Shown: positions 55,388-64,000 of the stretch, piece by piece
How the letters are laid out: each line of letters opens with the position of its first letter
Numbering within the stretch: position 1 is the stretch's first letter
Assembly (NCBI RefSeq): GCF_000003815.2
Contig: NW_023365881.1
Span: 262,551-326,550, forward strand
Direction: 5' to 3'
From: Branchiostoma floridae
Lineage: Eukaryota; Chordata; Leptocardii; Amphioxiformes; Branchiostomatidae
DNA length: 64,000 nt
The notes under the pieces: generated by a model
Database searches by the model: none
What the model was told of the DNA's origin: nothing
Seen by the model: the letters and a program-made list of their open reading frames with translations, nothing else
Position numbers and translations under genes: made by a program

Positions 55388-56947
55388 ATGGCTGATCCCA
55401 GTACAAAAAATCTGCATCCTGGCCACCCTGGGAATGAGACTGGAGATCTTGGCCCTGGCCACCCTGGGAAGGAGACTGAAGATCTATGCCCCAGCCATCC
55501 TGGGAACGAGACCAGCAGCAGGGAGGGCCAGACAGCAGACGCGGGCCGGCAGCAGGACTGGGAAGAACCAGCTTCATGCCAGGAAACGTTTGATGGGAAG
55601 GTCAGGAAAACTGGCTCGTCATCACAGATAGAACGGGGGGAAAGTGGCATGCCTGAAGTCAATACTGACAAAACCCACAAGTGTGACCAGTGTGACTATT
55701 TTGCTACATGTAAGTCCAACTTGGACCTACATCTAGCAAAACACACCGGTGAAAAACCCTACATGTGCGCGGAGTGTGGGTTCAGAACACCGTATCCCAG
55801 CAATTGGCGCAGACACATGAGAACCCACACAGAACATACCCAGGAGAAACCCTACATGTGTGGGGAGTGTGGGTACAGGACAGCTCAAAAGTATCACCTC
55901 TCCAGGCATATGAGAACACATACAGGGGAGAAACCCTACAAGTGTGACCAGTGTGACTATGCTACAGCACAGAAGTTCAATTTACACCAACACCTAACAA
56001 AGCACACTGGTGACAAACCCTACATGTGTGGGGAGTGTGGGCACAGGACAGCTCACAAGTTTGACTTGTCTGTACATATGAGAACTCATACCGGTGAAAA
56101 ACCGTACAAGTGTGACCAGTGTGACTATTCGGCTGCAGTAAAATCCAACTTGAACAAACATCTAGCCAAACACACCAATGAGAAACCCTACATGTGTGGG
56201 GAGTGTGGGTACAGGGCAGCTCAGGAATCTACCTTATCTGAACATATGCAAACTCATACCGGTGAAAAACTGCAAAAGTGTGAGGAGTTGTATTATTCAG
56301 CAGCACAGAAATCTCATTTACACCAACATCACCTAGCAAAACACTCTGTTGACAAACCCTACATGTGTGCGGAGTGTGGGTATAGGTCAGCTGAATATTC
56401 TGACCTGTCCCAACATTTGCGAACTCATACCGGTGAAAAACCCTACACGTCGTCCGACCAGTGTGACTATTCTGCAGCACAGAAAGGCAGTTTGACTCAT
56501 ATGAGAACTCACAACGGTGAAAACCCCTACAAGTGTGACCAATGTGACTATTCTGCAACACGGAAATCTTACTTATCCAATCATATGAGAGCTCATACAG
56601 CAGGAAAACCCTACACGTGTGACCAGTGTGACTTTTCTGCTGCACAGAAAGGCAGTTTGACTCGCCATGCTATAATGCACACAGGAAAGAAAATCTTCAA
56701 GTTTAATTGTGGCATTTGTAGTTATTCTACATCAAGAAAATCCTACTTATCCAATCATATGAGAACTCACAACGGTGAAAACCCCTACAAGTGTGACCAG
56801 TGTGACTATTCTGCAACAAGGAAATCTTACTTAGATGATCACATGATAGAACATACACAGGAGAAACCCTACAAGTGTGATAATTGTGGGTACAGGGCAG
56901 CTACAAGGAACGAATTGTCTGTACATATCAAAACTCATACTCTATAA
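55388..56947 (+). CDS. ZNF-E: C2H2 zinc-finger protein, 519 aa
   Basis: The exon follows acceptor CCACAACAG (55,380); ATG 55,388 (MADPSTKNL). Three HPGNET-type repeats and the linker are in one exon, unlike ZNF-C. About 15 finger units follow. Several are damaged: unit 8 has Leu for its second Cys (KCEELYYS), unit 10 reads TSSDQCDYS with the first Cys lost and a shortened helix, and unit 13 has an extra two residues (FKFNCGICSYS). The alternation of types is less regular than in ZNF-A or -D. The last finger (CDNCGYRAATRNELSVH) pairs it with ZNF-C. The frame is intact. Confidence 0.85.
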   Translation: MADPSTKNLHPGHPGNETGDLGPGHPGKETEDLCPSHPGNETSSREGQTADAGRQQDWEEPASCQETFDGKVRKTGSSSQIERGESGMPEVNTDKTHKCDQCDYFATCKSNLDLHLAKHTGEKPYMCAECGFRTPYPSNWRRHMRTHTEHTQEKPYMCGECGYRTAQKYHLSRHMRTHTGEKPYKCDQCDYATAQKFNLHQHLTKHTGDKPYMCGECGHRTAHKFDLSVHMRTHTGEKPYKCDQCDYSAAVKSNLNKHLAKHTNEKPYMCGECGYRAAQESTLSEHMQTHTGEKLQKCEELYYSAAQKSHLHQHHLAKHSVDKPYMCAECGYRSAEYSDLSQHLRTHTGEKPYTSSDQCDYSAAQKGSLTHMRTHNGENPYKCDQCDYSATRKSYLSNHMRAHTAGKPYTCDQCDFSAAQKGSLTRHAIMHTGKKIFKFNCGICSYSTSRKSYLSNHMRTHNGENPYKCDQCDYSATRKSYLDDHMIEHTQEKPYKCDNCGYRAATRNELSVHIKTHTL

Positions 56948-57240
56948 ATGACTGTGATCAGTGACTATTCTATATCTGCAGTGCAGAAATACTTTTTGGA
57001 TGGACGTCAAGCAAAACACTGGTGAGAAACCCTAAATTTGTGGTAATCTCCAAGCAGATCCTATGGTGCCATAAGATAGACCAAAGCTGGCCAAGGAGTA
57101 TAGCCGGCTAAGGAGTTTGATACAATACATTACGCCACCGTGGATCTGGTTGGAGTTTACATGTGTGGGAAGTGTGGGAATAGGACAACACACAAATCGG
57201 ACCCATCCATATAAGAACTCCGGTGTGACCACTGTGACTT
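56948..57240 (+). pseudogene. Decayed fingers after ZNF-E
   Basis: Finger-like DNA continues after the stop (GTGATCAGTGACTATTCT; AAACACTGGTGAGAAACCC; ACATGTGTGGGAAGTGTGGG), interrupted by a MITE at 57,043-57,159. Confidence 0.6.
57043..57159. mobile_element. Foldback MITE (TAATCTCCAAGCAGATCC family)
   Basis: The left arm TAATCTCCAAGCAGATCC pairs with the right arm GGATCTGGTTGGAGTTTA. It splits a finger remnant. Same family as the two MITEs in the transposase introns. Confidence 0.68.
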
Positions 57241-57629
57241 ACTGTAAATGTATTTAAGTTCACGGGGATTTAATTTGCGGAAGCGGGTAAAAGGACTTTT
57301 CGTGGTGGTTTTAAATACGCGGTAGCACCATGCTCTGTAGTCTCTTACTACCATGGAATAATGTTTGCAGTGGTTTTAAGTTCGTGGTGAAACGGCGTCC
57401 ATGAAAACCTAGAAAATTAAACCACAGCAAAAGTTTCTGCATTTACAGTATTTGCAACACACAATCCCCCTTTTTTTCTTACAGCATAACAGAAACGTAG
57501 AATCGATAATCAGTATTTGGTCATAGAATTAGTCGAAAACGTTTTTATTTCTTGAAACTGAAAAACCAACATGTTAGTGTGTGTATACCGCAAATCATGC
57601 TCAGGGATATCAATGGTATAAAAAGTATG

Positions 57630-57970
57630 TTCTGCTTCTTATGTAGATCCAAATCTACATGGAATGATTTGCCAAACAATGTACAATCTGCTAGTAGGGC
57701 AAGATTTAGGCAGGAGCTCCTTAGACATATGAAAAATTCAACTTGATTAGATGAACTGTAAATAACTGTAAGTATTTGTATGTGTTATGTGGGATCTTTC
57801 GTCTTCCACTGTCTCAGAAAAAGAAGTCAAACTCAATACGTTACATCTTTCAGTTAGACTAGAGTAGTCGCTTACTATACTGTTTTAGTGTTTACCATTA
57901 TTTGTATGTCATTTTCTTTTGTCACTTGCAACTAGCCCTCGGGCAAGGATTTACAATAAACTTATTAATA
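57630..57970 (+). mobile_element. LINE 3' tail
   Basis: Reads SKSTWNDLPNNVQSASRARFRQELLRHMKNST and stop, the C-terminal tail of a non-LTR RT. The 3' UTR follows, ending with a GGGCAAGGATTTACAATAAAC-type sequence. Confidence 0.6.
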
Positions 57971-58319
57971 TATGCTTGTATATATGTTCATATTTTTACA
58001 TGTCATATGTCCAGGAAGATTAGCTGAGTACAATTTGTAAAGTTTTGTATGTCCGCTAATGGACTAATAAAATACCCAAGCATTCTTACATTGTAGACAC
58101 TAACAAAAGGAAACCTACCCGTGCATCCAGATAACAATGGTAAAAGAATACGTTTCTATATCACTGCACAAGGACCTGTGCAATACATTCGTTAATGCTA
58201 CACATGTAGATCAAAATATGCACACCTAACGAAGGAAGATATGTTCAAATATCTCATGTCATCATCTGACCACGATATACTGGAAAATCTCTATAAGTTC
58301 GTCTACGCTGGTTTGAAGC

Positions 58320-58450
58320 AGAGAGAAGATGCATGTAAACTATAGCATATGTATAACATTGCGTTTACTACTTTTTGTATCAAACGCTGCATTTAGCCAC
58401 ATTGGGGCATGGATATGCAATAAACTTCATTGTCATTATTTTCTACATGT
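58320..58450 (+). mobile_element. LINE 3'-end remnant
   Basis: GCATTTAGCCACATTGGGGCATGG...GCAATAAAC resembles the 3' end at 57,940 and one at 22,690-22,735. No coding part. Confidence 0.35.
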
Positions 58451-58859
58451 TAGCAAATATATTTTTGTAAGACCTAAGCATGGGACTGGGAAGCATGTTG
58501 GTGCACTAAATTTGTAATTTTCCTGGCATTGTATAGCATCTGTAACAAGGGTCAAATATCACGAACGAAACTGGAATTTGCGTACCAAATTCACGTACAA
58601 TTGTTGGAGAAATGGTGATCAATACTGTATTGCGTTTTTATCGCTTTATTAAAATCTTCTCTTAGTAAGGTTGGGAATAAGTTTTTTTTTTCATGATTGT
58701 AATACATTTATAATGATTTACAAAATAATTCGTGGTTACTTTAATGAAAAGTCAAGTGAATTTCGTATCAGCAAATACTAGAATATTTTGAGACCTACGC
58801 ACATATTAACTATAAGCTTTTAGGGGTCACTTTTCTTTGGAACAACAACATAAATTTCA

Positions 58860-59240
58860 CAATGTCATTTCTGTTGCCTGTAACTCTACCAGTGACTGAG
58901 CACTGATTATCAGAGAGGCCTGGGTACACATACATAAACAATGCAACAACATATTTACGAAAGAACATATTTTAAGATCAAAATTGTGATCCAGTCGGAA
59001 ATCTTTCACCCAAGCACTTAGTAGTGCTTTCCCCTGACATCCCTGCTCTCTCCATACATGCAAGATCATGGAACAGCTTCCGCGCGGAAAACGGAAAGCT
59101 CTCCTGATCCGTTAAGGCTCGCACAAACTCGTGGTTACCACCCCCACTGAACCTTACAGCTCCATGCGGCTCTTTACTCTGCTTTACATGCAGCACCGGA
59201 ATCCTGTATGAACTCCGGGACCTTGTGCTGAACACAGATG
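58860..59240 (-). other. Possible retroelement C-terminal remnant
   Basis: A minus-strand frame has RSSYRIPVLHVKQSK and FSARKLFHDL, the order seen in some RT tails (R..IP then K.F..LP). The evidence is weak; it may be chance. Confidence 0.25.
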
Positions 59241-59399
59241 ACGTAGTTTTCCTGTTGGTAAAAAAAATCGTGTTAGATTTGATTATGAGCGAGCTTGTGC
59301 GACGTTAGCGGAGAGTCAACCATGATCGTAGCGGTTTGTATTTCAGGTTTGGAGGATGAAAAATGAATGAAGGAACGAGTGAATGAGTAAATAATCTGA

Positions 59400-59700
59400 A
59401 TATAAGAAGCCCGATTCCGTACATGGTGTAGCTGCTGAACAACACTTAAATGTTATGGACTATGGACTATTTGGACATTCGAACAGCTACATTACTATTG
59501 TGTGCCATTCTATCAGGCAATTGTATTCTATTTATATGCTGAGTTTTAAACTAATTCTGTAATTAAGCTTTTAAATTATGTTGTTTTTTCAAAAGTGTAA
59601 GTGTGATCATGTTACATATGCACAAGCATAATTCAGGTAACTGAGGTTGCCTGCGAGGCCTTGTACAGAGTGTATATGTTTCCTGAATAAACCAATCATC
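59400..59700 (+). mobile_element. LINE 3'-end remnant
   Basis: GAGGTTGCCTGCGAGGCCTT followed by TTTCCTGAATAAACC resembles the tail of the insertion at 6,456-6,689 (GCCTGCAGGCC...GAATAAATAAA). Non-coding. Confidence 0.4.
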
Positions 59701-60204
59701 ATATAACGGGAAAATATCACCAGTTCTGTATTAAGTTTTCCACATCCAGAATTTTCCTTTGAAAACGGTGGAAAACATGCACAGAAGTTTCTTCATCGTT
59801 AAAATATTAGAATAAAAACAAAGTGCATCGTCAGATAAATTTCAGCTTGTTTTTAAGACAAAGAAAGCTAGCCTAAGCATTCTTGGTGAAGTACTTCTCT
59901 TGTTGACCTCCTAGAAATATAGTAACGTAATTGAAATAGCTTACAGTCTATTACAGCTTTTACTGCTGATTCATACAGTGGCATTACACATCTTGTATAT
60001 TGTATTGAGGAAGAGGAAATATGCACAACACTAGGATGGAGTTTACATACAGATATCCACCACGGAACACAATGCAGCTTTTCAAGAGTTCCACTTGGAT
60101 GGCTGAGCACCGGTTTTGTCGCTGTTCAACGGAGCATGCTGATTGGTGAGATCCACCTTTGATCTACTTCTCATGTAAATCGATATGTCTGTAAGGAAAC
60201 TGGT

Positions 60205-60330
60205 TCTGGTTTGGATTATTTTGATCTCCATTAGTGACACATGGGAGAACCCATAACACGAGTTTCACGCTGGCAGTACATGCTGTCTAACGAGATAGAC
60301 TCAAATCTTACGACAAATCGATAAAAAGAA
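60205..60330 (-). mobile_element. LINE 3'-end remnant, same family as 1,690
   Basis: TTTTGATCTCCATTAGTGACAC on the plus strand matches TTTAGATCTCCATTAGTGAAA at about 1,707, both preceded by GGTTTGG-type sequence. The 3' end therefore faces left. Confidence 0.45.
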
Positions 60331-60960
60331 ATAAGACATACAATAAGGAACTATCTCACATTTTCTTAAGATTATGCGAACAAATAGATAAGAAGATTCA
60401 AGATGTCAACTCAGCGAAAAGACTAAGCTTTATAATCTGAAAACTGAGTTATAGTTACGAATTTCAAAATAAACTTGAAGAAAATTGATATGACTGGAAT
60501 AGAAATGGAACATTTGCAAGTAAAGACATAATGTTTACTTTCACGTGGTCTAGCATTGAGAATTATTATTCAGGTAATTCTTACTCAAATACATTCAGAT
60601 ATGTATCGTTACCAGCCCCTCCAGCTGTATCCTGCCACTTGCTACATAATGTAGTAAAACACCACAGTAACCATGGTGACAGCCATCTGGCCCAGGTCAA
60701 TGACCTCATTTGTTTTGGAACGGAAGAAGAAGAAAAATAAAATTACGGGTAGTTTATTTGCAAGTTGATGCCTGGGGGCTGATTGCAAGCACAGTGTGGA
60801 AACATAAGAGTCATACATGATGTGACAATGAACAATGATAAACAATATTGTAAAAAGAGGCTAGTCGAATACAAGTCTGTTCTGCTCGATTTTAAGAGGA
60901 TCGTGGCTTTCTGTTCGTCAGTGAATGTGGGGAAGTAGGGTACTGAAATATGAATGTTTG

Positions 60961-61515
60961 CATAGTTGATGTCGCAAGTCACATATGGCGGGCCGATAGT
61001 GTCAACAAATCTAACCAGAAACAGGCGTCTGTTAAGCGTCATGCTGAGATTGTCACACACAGAATAGGAATAATAAAAAGATGTTCCCCTGCGTGAGCTC
61101 CGGATGTCACACAGAACGGGGGTGATAAAAAACGTCCCCGTGCGTGAATTATGTTGTATTGTGTTGAATTGTTCTGCCTCATCATTCTGGTGACAAAGAA
61201 GAAGAGTGATAGACGTCACCTGATACGTCCGGAAGTTGATTTCCTTTTTTTATATAATTTTAGGGATTAAATTGCATTGGAACATTGTTTACCTGGATGC
61301 CTTACTTTCATAAACGCACACCCTTATAGTTGTTCGTACAGAACCCCTTGTTCGCATAGTTAATGCCAGAAGTCACATGTGGCGGGCCGATCGTGTCAAC
61401 AAATCTCACCACAAACAGGCGTCTGTTAAGCGTCATGCTGAGATTGTCACACACAGAACGGGGCTGATAAAAACGTCCCCTGCGTGATATGTTGTTATTG
61501 TGTTGTGTTGGGCTC
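60961..61515. repeat. Tandem duplication, about 396 bp apart
   Basis: GGCGTCTGTTAAGCGTCATG and its surroundings occur at 60,961-61,170 and 61,357-61,515. Both copies also carry GGCGGGCCGAT and TGATAAAAACGTCCC-like strings. No protein is convincing in either copy. Confidence 0.7.
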
Positions 61516-61604
61516 CCATGGGAAATATTTTCCAGATTTCTGTCTCATCAATTATGCAAATCATGTAATATGCAAGCTGTTGTTTACAACGTCAAGGCCA
61601 TTGA

Positions 61605-62640
61605 ATGCTTCATTACCTGTCATATATATATAGCACATATGTAACACGTATTGACGTGACACGTGGTGGGAATTTTAAACCTGTTTTCTACACCATTTTA
61701 CATTATGACTTCACAAAAACGGCAGTCAGGACAATTAGCTTGACACATCCCTTTTGTCTTTCCTTCTTCCCTTGTATGTTCTATAAAATGTTGACAAATA
61801 ATGAAAACCTCTTGTCCCTCTTCCCTAGTTTTCTTTTTTTTCTATTTTGTTATAACCCAATTAAAAACGGATCAGACGATAGCCTACTTGCACTAGTCTC
61901 TACCAGACTTACTACGCTGGCTATTAGAGGGAAAATAATTTGCCAGGAGAGTTTTGCCACCAGAGGAGTTGGCCGGCAAGAGGGGAAACATGAACCTAAG
62001 CGCGGACTGACTCTCCTAGCCAATTTTTTTTCCATATTCTATGATTCCCGCACCCCCGTAGGAAGGCCTGGTGGAGGCTATACTTGCCCCTATTCCGCCC
62101 ACCAAACACAGCTTATTTTTATTCCCCGTGATTTGTTGGGAAAAAGCCGTTGTATTCACGTAATCCGTGGCGAGACGACAAAATTTTGCCTTTCACAATA
62201 CTAGCGTTCTTTTGAATTCAGAGTAAAATGTTGCCCCCCCCCCCCGTTTATCAAACAGGTGTGCAGCAGCCATTAAAAAGGATAAAAAGAAAACAGTGTG
62301 TACATTTAATATGTCTATTCAGTTAATGATAATGCCAAAACAATATGAAGTGGCACTGCCCGCAACAACAAGGGAAGATCGATCAATAAACTACGGTCAA
62401 ACATGCTCAAATCGACCACGCGTGGGACCGCCAAAAGCGGTCGTTTTGCACAGATGGTCGATTTGAAGAGCAGCTTTTACTTCTCTTCTATCAGCCGTTG
62501 TTCCGCTGACTAGACGTACAGTAGATAGGCATCGTCGGGTCTTTATAGCGGCGGCAGGGACAAACTTACCCAATAACGAAAGTAGGTCATTGTACAAGCT
62601 ACAGGAATGCAAGGGATAGACGTCGTATAGCTCAACACAT
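61605..62640. other. No gene seen
   Basis: A 199-codon open frame (61,605-62,204) has no recognisable domain, low-complexity Phe/Leu stretches and no splice or neighbour support. It is treated as chance. A poly-C run lies near 62,235. Confidence 0.45.
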
Positions 62641-62704
62641 CGCGCTTCGGTCTTTGACTTTGACTTTATTTTATATACCGGGAATATAGGAATAAAGGAA
62701 TATA

Positions 62705-62878
62705 CCGTAGAAGGCAGTTAATTGCACACCGGATAATCGCATACTTCTGTTAATTGCACGAAATCCCCAAATCCCATTGCGGTACGGTTCGGCTTAATAA
62801 ATTCGCTTTGTTGCACCATTCGGTTGATTGCACGAAATACACTGGCAAATGGGGTGTGCAATTAAGCGGCTTCCACTG
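62705..62878. mobile_element. pogo/Tigger-like MITE, TA target duplication
   Basis: The left end reads CGTAGAAGGCAGTTAATTGC and the right end, inverted, CAGTGGAAGCCGCTTAATTG. TA lies on both sides (62,703-62,704 and 62,879-62,880). The CAGTNGAANCCNCTTAATT form resembles pogo/Tigger termini. Two internal TTGCACGAAAT motifs are direct repeats. Non-coding. Confidence 0.65.
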
Positions 62879-63454
62879 TATACCAGTGCTGGGGGCCCGT
62901 ACAAGCCTCCCGGTATATATTCCTTTCCCGGAATATTTTCTTTTCCCGGAAAATCGCGAATACACCCCCCCATTCCCAATAAAGAATTACGCCAAGGCCC
63001 CCAAAGACCCCGTGGCTCCCTATGTAGACTGTACCTAGACAGTTTTACTTTGTGTTCTGCCACGGAGTTTTATTGTATGTGTGACCAACATTACATACAG
63101 TATTTCAGAAAAACTATAATAGTAAAGCATTACATCTATCGGACCAGTTCCTGGCAGACTGTACCTGGACAGAGTTCTGTTTTGGCTTCTGCTGCGAGCT
63201 TCTCGTCGGTGGAAATAAAGTTGTGGTTGTGTAAAAAGAGTCTCTTTATTCAGTGTACCAGTTTTGTTTTGTCCCCTGCCTCGGGCGACACAGACAGGCC
63301 CATCCCGCAGGCCTGATAGATAACGGGAAAAAGGACCATTTGTGTGGCGCCAGTCTGCAATAAAACAGGATTTGTTGTACGTTCTTCGGGCGGTACGCTG
63401 CAGACGGAAGACATTTTGCTGTATTGGAGATCATTTCCTTCTTATCTCGGGCAT

Positions 63455-63865
63455 TGCTGTATATCAACAGCGTTCCGAATTAGGTACCGTCTGGAGTAAG
63501 GGTCCCCAGGCTACGGACTGGTAATTCAATATCATTGCTTGTCACAGTTTCCCTCCACACAAACCATTATCGTTCTTCTCCAGATACAACTTTGTGAGAA
63601 TTGGATTATATTTGACGTATTATAATTTCTTCTGTTACAACTGTGTTAGAGTGTCATAACTTCCACTTTTTTGTCGTTGAAAAGGTTCATCAGGCATGGC
63701 TGTATATCATCCCCGTTCCGAATTAGGTACCGTCTGGATAAAGGGTCCCCCGGCTATAGACTGGTAATTCAATATCATTGTTTTTACCGCTAGTTTTCCT
63801 TTACAACGCTTTATCGTTGTTCTCCAGGTACAACTTTGTGAGAATTGGGTTGTATTTGACGTACA
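63455..63865. repeat. Tandem duplication, about 240-bp unit
   Basis: CCGAATTAGGTACCGTCTGG occurs at about 63,475 and 63,717. The copies share TGGTAATTCAATATCATTG and ACAACTTTGTGAGAATTGG downstream. Non-coding. Confidence 0.7.
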
Positions 63866-64000
63866 GTCAAACCTGCCCAAGCGTCCACCTCTTCTCAGCG
63901 ACCATGGCCACCTGGCCATTACGACCGCTTTTTTCGGTCCCGAAAATTCTTCAGTCACAACTGCGTTATTACTTCCGCATTCTTTTTCGTTGAAGAGGTT

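Noticed and set aside
60743-61219. 158-codon minus-strand frame
   Set aside because: It covers the first copy of a tandem duplication, the second copy does not keep the frame, and no domain is visible.
61605-62204. 199-codon plus-strand frame
   Set aside because: No domain, biased hydrophobic composition, no splice sites or neighbours in support.

Overview
The window looks like a eukaryotic, probably cephalochordate (amphioxus, Branchiostoma-type) draft assembly. The reasons are spliced genes with GT-AG introns, a cluster of near-identical C2H2 zinc-finger (ZNF) genes, a non-LTR retrotransposon (LINE) with a 2A peptide of the kind described from amphioxus and sea urchin, many foldback MITEs, and three 100-N gaps. 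The organism is an inference; no gene here names the species.

Layout. (1) 1-10,575: the last codons of one ZNF gene, a broken ZNF fragment around a gap, then ZNF-A (promoter and untranslated exon near 4.7-4.86 kb, coding exon 7,785-9,470). Its intron holds arrays of short CACTGG/CCAGTG palindromes. (2) 10,576-34,837: a 5'-truncated LINE (LINE-A, target duplication ATGATTG) split by a 22,439-bp insertion at 11,026-33,464. (3) 34,845-57,240: ZNF-B, -C, -D and -E, each with a conserved promoter/first-exon cassette, and a second LINE (LINE-B, minus strand, 2A motif) inserted upstream of ZNF-B. The ZNF-A and ZNF-D units are copies of one duplicated segment. (4) 57,240-64,000: no convincing gene; LINE tails, a pogo/Tigger-like MITE and local duplications.

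The main result is the 22.4-kb insertion. Its ends are CACT-type inverted termini (CACTGG left; CACTAG read inward from the right), it is flanked by the 3-bp duplication CCT, and removing it with one CCT rejoins the reverse-transcriptase reading frame of LINE-A exactly. It is therefore a giant EnSpm/CACTA-class DNA transposon. It has different repeat arrays at its two ends, sharing the heptamer CGGATGC in mostly inverted orientation. It carries three multi-exon genes: a 1,023-aa tnp2/Transposase_21-type transposase (plus strand, four exons, all introns phase 0); a divergently transcribed 504-aa coiled-coil/basic/acidic protein (minus, six exons, frame closes exactly); and a minus-strand gene joining an RFX-type winged-helix domain to DBF4-type motifs M and C, interrupted by one in-frame TAA.

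How the parts may work together (inference): the transposase would cut at the CACT ends, and one or both companion proteins could bind the subterminal arrays, as TnpA does in plant En/Spm. The RFX-like protein is the best DNA-binding candidate. The ZNF genes are a separate, locally amplified host family whose spacers are targets for TE insertion.
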